A DNA stretch of 64,000 nucleotides from Candidatus Poribacteria bacterium (lineage in GTDB: Bacteria; Poribacteria; WGA-4E; WGA-3G), in contig JAJDUH010000044.1 in NCBI GenBank assembly GCA_022826805.1, positions 28,862 through 92,861 of the forward strand. Reading direction: 5' to 3'. Shown here piece by piece: positions 1-7,708 of this stretch (position 1 is the stretch's first letter; each line of letters begins with the position of its first letter). Made by a program: the position numbers and the translations under genes. Below the pieces are notes generated by a model. The model did not search any database. It was not told the origin of the DNA and worked only from the letters and a program-made list of their open reading frames with translations.

Positions 1-1
1 C

Positions 2-508
2 AAGAATGCAAAAGTGATTCAGGATTTCGTGGAAAATGGTGGTATCGTCTGGGAACCGACTCAAGCTGATCAGAACGAAGCGAATGTGGATTGGTTGCCG
101 CCTGGATTAAGTTGTGTTCGGAGTGACCGTGATAGTCCAGTTTTTGAAATACTGCAAGCCGACCATCAACTCTTTAACGAACCAAACCGTATGAATCAAA
201 AAACGTTTGAAGGCTGGGGACATCAGGGCTGGCCTACTGTCTGGGAAGTCATCGCTTCTCAAAAGGGCTTTGACGTGCTGATGGAAAGTTTAGGGCAACC
301 TGTCATTATGGAAGCGGAATTCGGGAAAGGTAAGTTCTTGATGATGGCAATTGCCCCTGATAAATACTATATCGCAGGTAACGATGACAACACGAAGGAC
401 ATGGCAAAACTTTTCATGGAGAATTTGCTGTTCTATGTTGAAGAATTTGCTGCTATCGAAGCAGATGGTAAACTCACAACAATGTGGGTAAATCTGAAAA
501 TGTGGTAG
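2..508 (+). CDS. C-terminal part of an unrecognised protein (5' end outside window)
   Basis: The reading frame is open to the left edge, so this is the last 168 residues of a longer protein; a GTG at 14 is probably internal. It contains runs such as NGGIVWEPTQ and GKGKFLMMAIAPDKYY, which suggest the end of a Rossmann-like or glutamine-amidotransferase-like fold of the ThuA/DUF4350 kind. That is only a resemblance. The last residues (IEADGKLTTMWVNLK) closely match the C-terminus of the LamG protein at 4470-5261, which has VEARGKLATLWGRLK. This points to a shared C-terminal tail. The gene converges on the enolase-superfamily gene at 617, with a strong hairpin between them. Confidence 0.6.
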   Translation, partial: KNAKVIQDFVENGGIVWEPTQADQNEANVDWLPPGLSCVRSDRDSPVFEILQADHQLFNEPNRMNQKTFEGWGHQGWPTVWEVIASQKGFDVLMESLGQPVIMEAEFGKGKFLMMAIAPDKYYIAGNDDNTKDMAKLFMENLLFYVEEFAAIEADGKLTTMWVNLKMW

Positions 509-575
509 GCGGAATATTAGGCACTATTATAACATCCAGGTTTTCAACAATCTGTTGGACACTGCAACTTGTTTG

Positions 576-603
576 AGGGCGGGCAGATATAGAGGCCCGC
601 CCT
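576..603. terminator. Hairpin between convergent genes, probable bidirectional terminator
   Basis: A perfect GC-rich stem, AGGGCGGGC pairing with GCCCGCCCT across a 10-nt loop, lies between the ends of two convergent genes (508 and 617). Neither side has a long U-tract, only TTAAAAATAAAA on the right, so it is not a textbook intrinsic terminator. Position and stability favour termination or 3'-end protection. Confidence 0.55.
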
Positions 604-616
604 TAAAAATAAAACC

Positions 617-1867
617 CTAACTCCATAACCTATCGTGCGAACGTTCCGAATCCCATTCTGTCGTCGGCGCGAAGTAGTCTGTCTCTTCAGGATGGAGATG
701 CTCCCGAATGACCTCTTCATTAAGGTCAATACCTAACCCCGGTGTTTCTGGAACATTGATATAACCGTCTTGAATAATCGGGTTCGGCAAGCCTGTCACC
801 ATTTCATCCCACCACGGATTGTCAACAGAATGGTTTTCCAACACCAAAAAGTTTGATGTCGCTGCGGCACAGTGGACACTCGCCATTGCAGCGACAGGTG
901 TTCCTGCCATGTGCATAGCCATCGCAATCCCGTAATCCTCTGCGAGATCACCAATCTTTTTCGTCTCTAAAATCCCGCCCGATGTTGCAATATCGGGGTG
1001 TGCTATGGCAATCCCTCGACTCTCAAATAGAGGCATAAAGTCTTCTTTGCAGTAGATGTCCTCCCCTGTGCAAATAGGGGTTGCACACGAATTCGAGAGA
1101 CGGACATACTGATCGGTGTATTGCCACGGCACCATATCCTCCAACCACGCGAGATTGTATTTCTCTAATGCCCTCGCGAGGCGGATACAGTCTTCAATAC
1201 CGATATGTCCGAAATGATCGACTGAGAGTGGTATCTCATAACCGATAATGCCCCGAACGGTTTCTACGTATTCGCACAACATAGCGATGCCTTTTTCAGT
1301 CAATCGGATACCAGTAAACGGATGCATCAGGTTAGAAGTTTCCAAATGTCCTGCTGGTGCAGAGACTGTCCCGGGAGTTCCACGCAGCAGCCCAATGCCG
1401 ATGTCCATCTTTAGGAAGGTAAACCCCATGTCCATACGTTCTTGGAGCACCTTACCCATCTCTTCTGGGTCTTTAAGGGAAGGGGTATCGCTATAGCATC
1501 GAATTTTGTCTCGGAATTTGCCCCCAGCGAGTTGGTAACATGGCACACCGTACGCTTTGCCAGCCAGATCCATTAGTGCCATTTCAATCCCACAGATGCC
1601 CCCACCTTGTCTCGCGTGGTGACCAAATTGTTTAATCTGCCGAAAGATTTTATCTACATTACACGGATTGTCACCCAAAATTCGACTTTTGAGTATCAGG
1701 GCATACGTTGGACTGGCGCCATCGCGGACTTCACCGAGACCGTAAATACCTTGGTTTGTATCGAGTTTTAAGATGGGGCCGCCTGTTTGGGTCCGGACGA
1801 TACGCATATCAGTGATTTTTAGTGCTGAAGGCTGAGAAGCGGTCCTGACGTTTGATAGATTTTCCAT
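617..1867 (-). CDS. Mandelate racemase/muconate lactonizing enzyme family protein
   Basis: A 416-aa member of the enolase superfamily, typical in length for mandelate racemase-like acid-sugar dehydratases. The N-terminal capping domain is followed by a TIM barrel. Visible barrel motifs in order are FLKMDIGIG, LSVDHFGH (metal Asp), LAWLEDM (metal Glu), CTGEDIY (metal Glu), and a C-terminal HMAGTP segment supplying a candidate catalytic His. Such enzymes abstract the proton alpha to a carboxylate; the substrate here cannot be read from sequence but is probably a sugar acid. The ATG at 1867 is preceded by AGGAAG at good spacing. The next gene upstream on the same strand is a deacylase-like gene about 150 bp away. 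Confidence 0.88.
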   Translation of the reverse strand: MENLSNVRTASQPSALKITDMRIVRTQTGGPILKLDTNQGIYGLGEVRDGASPTYALILKSRILGDNPCNVDKIFRQIKQFGHHARQGGGICGIEMALMDLAGKAYGVPCYQLAGGKFRDKIRCYSDTPSLKDPEEMGKVLQERMDMGFTFLKMDIGIGLLRGTPGTVSAPAGHLETSNLMHPFTGIRLTEKGIAMLCEYVETVRGIIGYEIPLSVDHFGHIGIEDCIRLARALEKYNLAWLEDMVPWQYTDQYVRLSNSCATPICTGEDIYCKEDFMPLFESRGIAIAHPDIATSGGILETKKIGDLAEDYGIAMAMHMAGTPVAAMASVHCAAATSNFLVLENHSVDNPWWDEMVTGLPNPIIQDGYINVPETPGLGIDLNEEVIREHLHPEETDYFAPTTEWDSERSHDRLWS

Positions 1868-2021
1868 TTATACTTCCTTTTTTTAATATAACGTGAGCTC
1901 GACAAAAAATGTTAAAATCAGTTTTGTTGGGTTTCACTCGGAACTTGGAGGTCTCAAGCCTTTTGGAAATACGAGATTTCTGGTGGTATAGGCAATTTTT
2001 TCGGACCCCGTTCAACCCAAC

Positions 2022-2744
2022 CTACGTACTTTCTGATATGATTTTGAGCGCGGTATCCAGTATCGTCAAATGGAGTGCTGCGCGTTGTTCAAGTTGCCAG
2101 ACTGTTGGCGTCTCAGAGATAATAACATGTTCACTATGAAAGTGCAATAGGTAAGGTGTCAACCCTTGGGTGCCCCACGAAGTGGCAACTTTGTAGACAC
2201 CTTCGGCAAGGTCTGGCGCATCTTCACCTGGGTCGTCTGGATCCATTGGACCGATTGTTTTGGCAGCTGTGGCGAGATCGGGTCCGATATATTTCTCATC
2301 TCGTTTGCCTTCGTAGAGGTAAAATCCAGTCGCATCGTAGTCTTCATGGAAGTCTATAGCGAGAGAAAATTGGTTTTGACCGAGGGCTTTCTTTATGATA
2401 GCCACCTCGGCAATATCTCCCGTTTCAAAAGCGCGGTTAATGTCTATATCACCAAGCGTCTCACGCGTATTATGAACGTAGCCGTATGGATTAATACAGG
2501 GGATTACTAAAAACGAGAACTCTTTCAGGAGTGTAGAATTGTTCCGTTCAAGGAATTGCAAGACTGCCTCAACACCAGCAGGCTCATCACCATGCATGCC
2601 ACCAGTGATGAGGATATGTCTCGGCGTATCTGCCGAAGACGCTAAACGAATTTGATGTATCGGATAACTGTGGGCAGTGCCGATCAGTTCTATGGATACA
2701 TTCAAGCGTTTCAGGCGTTCAGTGATTTCGGTGTAATTCCGCAA
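2022..2744 (-). CDS. M14-like zinc carboxypeptidase / succinylglutamate desuccinylase family protein
   Basis: A 240-aa single-domain protein of the M14 / aspartoacylase-succinylglutamate desuccinylase superfamily. Zinc ligands are visible as GGMHGDEPAG (His51, Glu54) and DFHEDYD (His133), with INPYGYVHNTRE between them, the usual substrate-binding stretch. It probably removes an acyl or aminoacyl group from a small amide; the substrate is unknown. The start is TTG at 2744, chosen because AAGGAG sits 8 nt upstream and no ATG is better placed. It shares the strand with the enolase-superfamily gene downstream. Confidence 0.8.
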   Translation of the reverse strand: MRNYTEITERLKRLNVSIELIGTAHSYPIHQIRLASSADTPRHILITGGMHGDEPAGVEAVLQFLERNNSTLLKEFSFLVIPCINPYGYVHNTRETLGDIDINRAFETGDIAEVAIIKKALGQNQFSLAIDFHEDYDATGFYLYEGKRDEKYIGPDLATAAKTIGPMDPDDPGEDAPDLAEGVYKVATSWGTQGLTPYLLHFHSEHVIISETPTVWQLEQRAALHLTILDTALKIISEST

Positions 2745-2878
2745 ACTTCAAACTCCTTGACAGAATTGGCAAAAATTATACCTATAGCATACTGCAAAAG
2801 GGACCAGGACGCAACTGATTTCTTAGATAGGGCTATTTAGTTTTAAGGTTTTTGTCCGATTTTCGCGAAAAGCCGGGA

Positions 2879-2923
2879 AATGTAAAGCTAAGACAAATTT
2901 TGTCCATACGTGGCAAAATTTGG
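2879..2923. repeat. Palindromic dispersed repeat, copy A
   Basis: A 45-bp element that recurs almost unchanged at 59928-59971. Its core GACAAATTTTGTC is a perfect odd palindrome, and CAAATTTTG also pairs with the CAAAATTTG that follows about 10 nt later. The two copies differ at one base in the first 27 and in a short spacer. Copy A lies just upstream of the promoter for the TPR gene, so it may be an operator or a mobile palindrome. Confidence 0.7.
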
Positions 2924-2946
2924 AAATCCCCCTACAAGAAATATGT

Positions 2947-2975
2947 TTGACATTTACTATATTTTCTGATAAAAT
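2947..2975 (+). promoter_or_regulatory. Sigma70-type promoter for the TPR gene
   Basis: TTGACA (2947-2952), a 17-nt spacer, and TAAAAT (2970-2975), about 33 bp before the ATG at 3009. Palindromic repeat A ends 23 bp upstream of the -35 box. Confidence 0.7.
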
Positions 2976-3008
2976 TCTGTTAAATTTGTATCTCAAAGGA
3001 TAAAATAG

Positions 3009-3341
3009 ATGCCAACCGAAGTAGAACTTTACGACGCTGCACTCACTCATTTTGCGGAAAACGATCTCGAAGCAGCTGTTAGTGCCTTCAAAGAATTAAC
3101 CGACATTTATCCAGACTATATCGAAGGATTCCTTGGGTTGGGACACGCATACGAACGGCTGAATTTATACGATGAAGCTATTGAGGCTGTCCAGAAAGCA
3201 ATAGAAATTAACCCGAAAGATCCGCTTGCCTATACCAGTTTATCTGTGTGTTACCAACGAAAAGGGATGATCCAAGAAGCAGAGGATGCGATGGCAAAGT
3301 CGCAGCAGCTGCAGATGGAAGCATCCCATTCATCTACATAA
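3009..3341 (+). CDS. Small tetratricopeptide-repeat protein
   Basis: A 110-aa protein made almost entirely of three TPR units. Typical positions are visible: ALTHFAENDLEAAVSAFKEL, then GLGHAYERLNLYDEAIEAV with KAIEINPKDPLAY, then SLSVCYQRKGMIQEAEDAM. No signal peptide or membrane segment is present, so it is probably a cytoplasmic scaffold. AAAGGA precedes the ATG. It is followed 25 bp later by the UGSC selenoprotein gene on the same strand and is probably co-transcribed with it from the promoter at 2947. Confidence 0.82.
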   Translation: MPTEVELYDAALTHFAENDLEAAVSAFKELTDIYPDYIEGFLGLGHAYERLNLYDEAIEAVQKAIEINPKDPLAYTSLSVCYQRKGMIQEAEDAMAKSQQLQMEASHSST

Positions 3342-3366
3342 CGCCTAAAAATCTGAGGTTTCCATA

Positions 3367-3906
3367 ATGCCAAATACTACTTTACTCGATCCGACCTCTC
3401 AAGGCGATGCCCCTGCGAAATTTCTCTCACCGCGGCTCGATAGCCTTGATGGCAAAGTGATGGGTTTGCTGAACATCACGAAAAACGGTAGCGATATTTT
3501 TCTCGATCGCATTGCCGAATTAATGCAAGAACGATTTGACCTTGCCGAAGTGATTCACGTTAAGAAACCGACGTTTACGCGTCCCGCACCAACAGAACTG
3601 CTCGCTGAACTCGCAGAGCAGGCAGACTTCGTTATCGAAGGACTTGCCGACTGAGGGTCTTGTATATCGTGCAGTATGCACGATGGAACTGCTTTAGAAG
3701 AACGTGGTGTCCCAAGCGTCGCGGTCTGCACAGAAGTTTTCTTCGCTGCAGGCAAAGTACAAGCGCGTGTTCTGGGTCATAGCGACTTGGAACCTCTCAC
3801 CGTCCCGCACCCAATCCAGAGTCTAACACCAGACCAGATTCGGGAGCGCGCAGAGGGTGCCGTTGAAGAAATCGTTGCGCGATTGACAAAGAACGGTGAA
3901 TCCTAA
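3367..3906 (+). CDS. UGSC-family selenoprotein (UGA decoded as selenocysteine at codon 96)
   Basis: Conceptual translation stops at the TGA at 3652-3654, but the same frame continues without interruption to 3906 and the two halves form one 179-aa protein. The junction reads GLAD-U-GSCISCSMHDG, which matches the diagnostic U-G-S-C motif of the UGSC (seleno)protein family. That family is known to use either Sec or Cys at this site. A perfect 8-bp hairpin starts 11 nt after the TGA (separate entry). Molecular function is not established; the UxxC-like arrangement suggests redox chemistry, but this is inference. The ATG at 3367 has only a weak GAGG upstream. A simple nonsense pseudogene is less likely because the downstream half keeps family motifs. 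Confidence 0.87.
3665..3685 (+). promoter_or_regulatory. Bacterial SECIS-like hairpin
   Basis: ATCGTGCA (3666-3673) pairs perfectly with TGCACGAT (3677-3684) around a GTA loop, and a T/G pair can extend the stem. The loop lies about 20 nt after the TGA at 3652-3654. A G and U in the apical loop, at this distance from the UGA and inside the coding region, fit the known bacterial SECIS arrangement recognised by SelB. Confidence 0.75.
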
Positions 3907-3923
3907 GCCTCACAAAAATTGAC

Positions 3924-3992
3924 AAAACGCCGTAGGATAAAGTAGTAGGTACACGTCGCTGTGTCGTAAAACCCAATATCCTATGGCGTTTT
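3924..3992. terminator. Long inverted repeat between convergent genes
   Basis: The 16-nt arm AAAACGCCGTAGGATA (3924-3939) pairs with TATCCTATGGCGTTTT (3977-3992), with one G-U pair. A-tracts and T-tracts flank the GC core on both sides, as expected for a bidirectional terminator. The loop is long (37 nt) with a weak inner ACAC/GTGT stem. It lies between the selenoprotein gene (+) and the gene ending at 3991 (-), overlapping the latter's stop codon. Confidence 0.65.
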
Positions 3993-4458
3993 ATATTTTA
4001 AAATGCAATGTCATTGACGCTCCGGGCTGCAGACTATGCCACCGTTCTAACAGTTCCCGCATTCTTTGCCGCATTAACTCCAGCTGTCCGTCTGTCACGC
4101 TTACCGACAACAAGACATCGTGATCCCGAAATACCCCTTCACGATCAGTCCCACCATCCAATACTTCCGCCTGTAATAGAGACACAATCGGCTCAGCATT
4201 CATTGCTTCTCTCGGAATTTCAAAAAGACGCGTCGCTTTCGGTTCGCTGAAATCGGGGATGTCATAGCCCTTCGCTACAAGTCCGAAGAACGCGTTTTCA
4301 AAACCGAGAGTTGTCTCGACGACGTAGTGCGCAAAGTCGTGATGCATAAATCCACTATGGAGATGTGTCCACGTAACAGTTCCATCGTCCCGAACACAAG
4401 TGAGTGTATCAGGTTTGTGTTTCCACTGATGTTTGCCCTTCTTGAAACGGATAATCAT
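3991..4458 (-). CDS. Conserved hypothetical protein with HHDFAHYVVE motif
   Basis: A cytoplasmic protein of 155 aa from the ATG at 4458. It resembles a widespread uncharacterised family starting MI(I/T)xF and carrying a TCVRxDG-VTW strand followed by an (H)HDxxHYxVE helix; here these are TCVRDDGTVTW and HHDFAHYVVETTLGF. A longer ORF starts at 4497 inside the end of the LamG gene, but its first 13 residues lie outside the family pattern, so the internal ATG is preferred. The His cluster hints at metal binding, without proof. It follows the LamG gene closely on the same strand. Confidence 0.65.
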   Translation of the reverse strand: MIIRFKKGKHQWKHKPDTLTCVRDDGTVTWTHLHSGFMHHDFAHYVVETTLGFENAFFGLVAKGYDIPDFSEPKATRLFEIPREAMNAEPIVSLLQAEVLDGGTDREGVFRDHDVLLSVSVTDGQLELMRQRMRELLERWHSLQPGASMTLHFKI

Positions 4459-4469
4459 CTGTCCAACGG

Positions 4470-5261
4470 CTATTTGGTATGCTTTAGCCTTCCCCATAGT
4501 GTCGCGAGTTTACCACGCGCTTCAACATCCAGTGTGTTCTCAACCAAGCTGTTAATTTCTTTCTTACTGAGAACGGCGTTATAGATTCTCGCATCTTCCA
4601 CACGAGCGACAACCCAACCGTATGCTGTACCACCAATGAGCGCTCGAGGCCCAAAAAGTGCTTCCACATCGCCGGCTTCCCAAGATACAATCGGTCCCAT
4701 TGTATAACCACCGATGCGTTCACCGTTCCTATATATCGTAACCTTTGCGTTTCCACCTTCGTCTTCATACGAAATCGCCAACTGAATTAACTTTCCTGTC
4801 TCTTTTTCCTCAAATCCGGGAATCGCATCCTGTGTACGTCTGAAGTGACTGCTACCCGCCATCCAACGTTTCGGTTGACGTTCCGCATAGACTATTGCAT
4901 CAAAGGTGTCTGCACTACTTTTATTAACTGCCAGCGTGGCACCCCTTGTAACGTTTAGATCGTCCAAATAGAGCCACGTTACCAATGTCTTATCAGGACC
5001 GATGTCAGGTCCTTTATAGCCTGAAGTCATTGCCCACTTATTACTACCGAGGTGCAACTTCCCATCCTTTACATCAGCGCCCAAGAGATCAATTTCGCTA
5101 AAATGCCCTGTCTGGTCTTCCAATTCGACACCTTTCTCAAAAGTCCAATGCCCAATCAGATCTCCTTTTTTTTCTCCCTGTCCCAATGCTGGCATAACTA
5201 AGCTTCCGAGCAAAAGCAGCAAGGAGAGACTGAATATGAAATAGCGTTCTAAATGCTTCAT
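4470..5261 (-). CDS. Secreted LamG/concanavalin A-like domain protein
   Basis: A 263-aa protein. Residues 1-28 form a signal peptide (MKHLERYFIFSLSLLLLL... ending near ALGQ). The rest is one LamG-like jelly-roll domain with the usual opening GHWTFEKG, an internal MTSGYKG strand and the late strands VARVEDARIYNAVLSKKEI. Such domains bind carbohydrates or act as adhesive modules on exported proteins. The ATG at 5261 has GGAGG at ideal spacing; an in-frame GTG at 5276 overlaps that ribosome site and is not used here. The last 20 residues form a tail (VEARGKLATLWGRLK) shared with the protein ending at 508. Confidence 0.8.
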   Translation of the reverse strand: MKHLERYFIFSLSLLLLLGSLVMPALGQGEKKGDLIGHWTFEKGVELEDQTGHFSEIDLLGADVKDGKLHLGSNKWAMTSGYKGPDIGPDKTLVTWLYLDDLNVTRGATLAVNKSSADTFDAIVYAERQPKRWMAGSSHFRRTQDAIPGFEEKETGKLIQLAISYEDEGGNAKVTIYRNGERIGGYTMGPIVSWEAGDVEALFGPRALIGGTAYGWVVARVEDARIYNAVLSKKEINSLVENTLDVEARGKLATLWGRLKHTK

Positions 5262-5422
5262 TACTGTATCCTCCACTGTTGAAATGAATTCTCGGTTTTT
5301 TTATAGCAAGGTTTATCATATAACCTCTGTTGCCACCTTCGTTGCGGAATCTGTTAGAGGGTCCCTGAGAGGGCGCAAACTGACAGTTTACGCTACAAAC
5401 GGAACAACTTAGGTTACTATAG

Positions 5423-7687
5423 TTAGTGGACAAAAAGAAATGACCGCGATGAGACAAGCGCCCACAGAAGATCTTCGCACGCGTTGCGATATTTGGTACT
5501 TTCCGTGATGTATGCCTCAGCGGTCTCAACCTCCGTATCACTTGGAAATCGACTCAATGTACTGAGATACAATTCGGTAATGAGTTCTCGATTATTAAGT
5601 TCTGCCTTTATCAAACGTGTGAGTGCGCCGCTGGAACTTCTCAATTTTTTATGGACATAATTAGAATTAATCATGTGGAGCGCCTGGGTAAGCGTGGGTT
5701 CCAGCTTTGGATCCAAATCACCGAGGAACTCACGCGTAGAACGCCCGTAAAGTGACAAGAAGCGTGAACTCACCGGTAGGGGTAATGCCACAGCACGCGT
5801 GCCAAGTGGATAACGCCCATATTTTTCTTCGGTTTCTGTAACGTCGTTCAGGACATCTAACAGAATCTGGGCGACCATCGGACGTGGATAGAAACGCGAG
5901 AAGAATCGATCATCTAACTGATTCGTCTCGTTTGGCTCCGCGGAGAGTTGATATGTCCGCGAGTTGAGAATTCGTTTAATAATGTGTTTCGTATCAAAAC
6001 CACTTTGCACAAAGTCAGCCGCCAACGCCTCCAGCAGCCCTTCAACACTCGGCGGCGTCGTTGCGCGCATATCATCAACCGGATCGACGATACCTCTGCC
6101 AAAATACTGACTCCAGAGACGATTCACGGTCGCTTTCGCGAAGTACGGATTTGTCGAGGAGGTCATCCAGTCTGCGAGTACTTGCAGGACATCCCCGTGA
6201 TAATTCGGAGAGAGTGACTCACCGCCAAGGAACGTCGGTTGTGCGATCTCCCCACGATTGCCCTGAACAGATTGATTGATAACACGTCCTGTGGGGTCAT
6301 AGTAGATAACCTGCTCGTTGTAGAGTTCACCACCGCGAACCCCGACCTTTCCAGTAAAGGCAGCGAAATTCCAATAGTCATCAGTCGTCCACTGATCAAA
6401 TGGATGTTTATGGCATCTCGCGCAACTCAGCCGAATACCGAGAAACACCTGTGCTGTTGTCTCGGCTCTACCCGCAGGTTGACGTTCAATACGATAGTAG
6501 TTTGTAGGACCGTGTTGATATGTACTACCCCGTGCGGTAATCAGTTCTCGGACAACTTCGTCATAAGGTCTGTTGTGCGCGACAGCCTGGCGCACCCATT
6601 CGTGAAAGAGAGTTGCCCCACGCTCACCGAACGCACCGTTTCCCAACCTACGTGGATGGATCCGCAACATATCGGCTAATTTTAGCGTACGCAGATCTAC
6701 CCACTCCGGTGTTTCAAGAAGCATATCAATCAACTTGGAGCGTTTATCGGGATGTGTATCTGCGAGGAATGTTTTCACCTCATCAGATGTGGGCAGCCTC
6801 CCGATTGTGTCCAAATAAATCCGGCGGATAAAAACATCATCAGTTGCCAGCGGAGAGGGACGAATATTCAACTTTTTGAGCTTCGCAAGGACGAACTCAT
6901 CAATGAAGTTGTTGGGTGTAAATTGAATCTCTTGGGACCCCGTGTCTGGCTCAGATGCATGCGGAATTGTTACAAATGATGCATCAACAACACCCAAGAA
7001 GCGAGCGATAACCGCAGTGCCCCCCCAACGGACGCTTGTCACTTCACCCGCAGTCGATACCTCAGCAACAGGTGTGTCCTTAGACTCATAGACGGCTTTT
7101 TCGGTTACATCTTCAACAGAACCGTCAGAAAAATAGGCAATCACCTTGAGCTGTGCTGTCTCTCCGACATCAGATAAGACCAAAGTGCTGGGTTCAATTT
7201 CGAGTTTCCTCAAGCGCGGCTCGTCATCAGAAAAGAGGGCACCGGCTTCAATCCATCGCAGAATAGTTAATGCGGTATCTGAATTAGGCTCAAACCGCAG
7301 ACCGCCTTCATGTGGCACCTGCCCAGTGGGTTTGAGAAAAAAGAGACTCCGATCTGGTTCAATTAGATTGATACGCCTGCCTCGACTATGGTGAACGATC
7401 GGTTCATAATCCGATTCAGGATTCAGGGTTAGCAGAGAGAGATTTAGGCTACCCTGTCCACCGAATTTCCCGTGGCACATGCCGGTTGAACACCCCTGTT
7501 TATCAAGGATAGGTGCTATGTCTTTGAGGAAATACGGCGTGGATGTAGAAGGACTTGTCCTACCTGTCATATTCGCTTGCGTGAACGCAGCAGCACACAG
7601 AAACACAACAGCGAGAACGATAAAACGATTGATATAGGAGGTGCGGGGATGTAACTTTCCCACCGTTATTCTCAATAGATGTTTCAT
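5423..7687 (-). CDS. DUF1549/DUF1553 secreted protein with cytochrome-like N-terminus and Ig-like domain
   Basis: A 754-aa exported protein with a signal anchor near residues 20-40. Its N-terminal segment FLKDIAPILDKQGCSTGMCHG looks like the planctomycete-type cytochrome C domain, but the haem motif is spaced C-x4-CH. A bacterial Ig-like (BIG2) domain follows at about residues 170-235 (FSDGSVEDVTEKAVY), then DUF1549 (from FIDEFVLAKLKKLNIRPSP) and DUF1553 to the end, including a canonical CARCHKHPFDQW. Such proteins are often encoded next to a DUF1501 protein, not seen here. GGAGG precedes the ATG. The lon gene ends its upstream neighbourhood 21 bp away on the same strand. Confidence 0.82.
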   Translation of the reverse strand: MKHLLRITVGKLHPRTSYINRFIVLAVVFLCAAAFTQANMTGRTSPSTSTPYFLKDIAPILDKQGCSTGMCHGKFGGQGSLNLSLLTLNPESDYEPIVHHSRGRRINLIEPDRSLFFLKPTGQVPHEGGLRFEPNSDTALTILRWIEAGALFSDDEPRLRKLEIEPSTLVLSDVGETAQLKVIAYFSDGSVEDVTEKAVYESKDTPVAEVSTAGEVTSVRWGGTAVIARFLGVVDASFVTIPHASEPDTGSQEIQFTPNNFIDEFVLAKLKKLNIRPSPLATDDVFIRRIYLDTIGRLPTSDEVKTFLADTHPDKRSKLIDMLLETPEWVDLRTLKLADMLRIHPRRLGNGAFGERGATLFHEWVRQAVAHNRPYDEVVRELITARGSTYQHGPTNYYRIERQPAGRAETTAQVFLGIRLSCARCHKHPFDQWTTDDYWNFAAFTGKVGVRGGELYNEQVIYYDPTGRVINQSVQGNRGEIAQPTFLGGESLSPNYHGDVLQVLADWMTSSTNPYFAKATVNRLWSQYFGRGIVDPVDDMRATTPPSVEGLLEALAADFVQSGFDTKHIIKRILNSRTYQLSAEPNETNQLDDRFFSRFYPRPMVAQILLDVLNDVTETEEKYGRYPLGTRAVALPLPVSSRFLSLYGRSTREFLGDLDPKLEPTLTQALHMINSNYVHKKLRSSSGALTRLIKAELNNRELITELYLSTLSRFPSDTEVETAEAYITESTKYRNACEDLLWALVSSRSFLFVH

Positions 7688-7708
7688 GTGAATACCTCCG
7701 TGGGTATT

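Noticed and set aside
3367..3906. Two separate short genes (3367-3654 and 3676-3906), or a nonsense pseudogene
   Set aside because: Same frame across the TGA, U-GSC motif at the junction and a perfect hairpin at the right distance support a selenoprotein.
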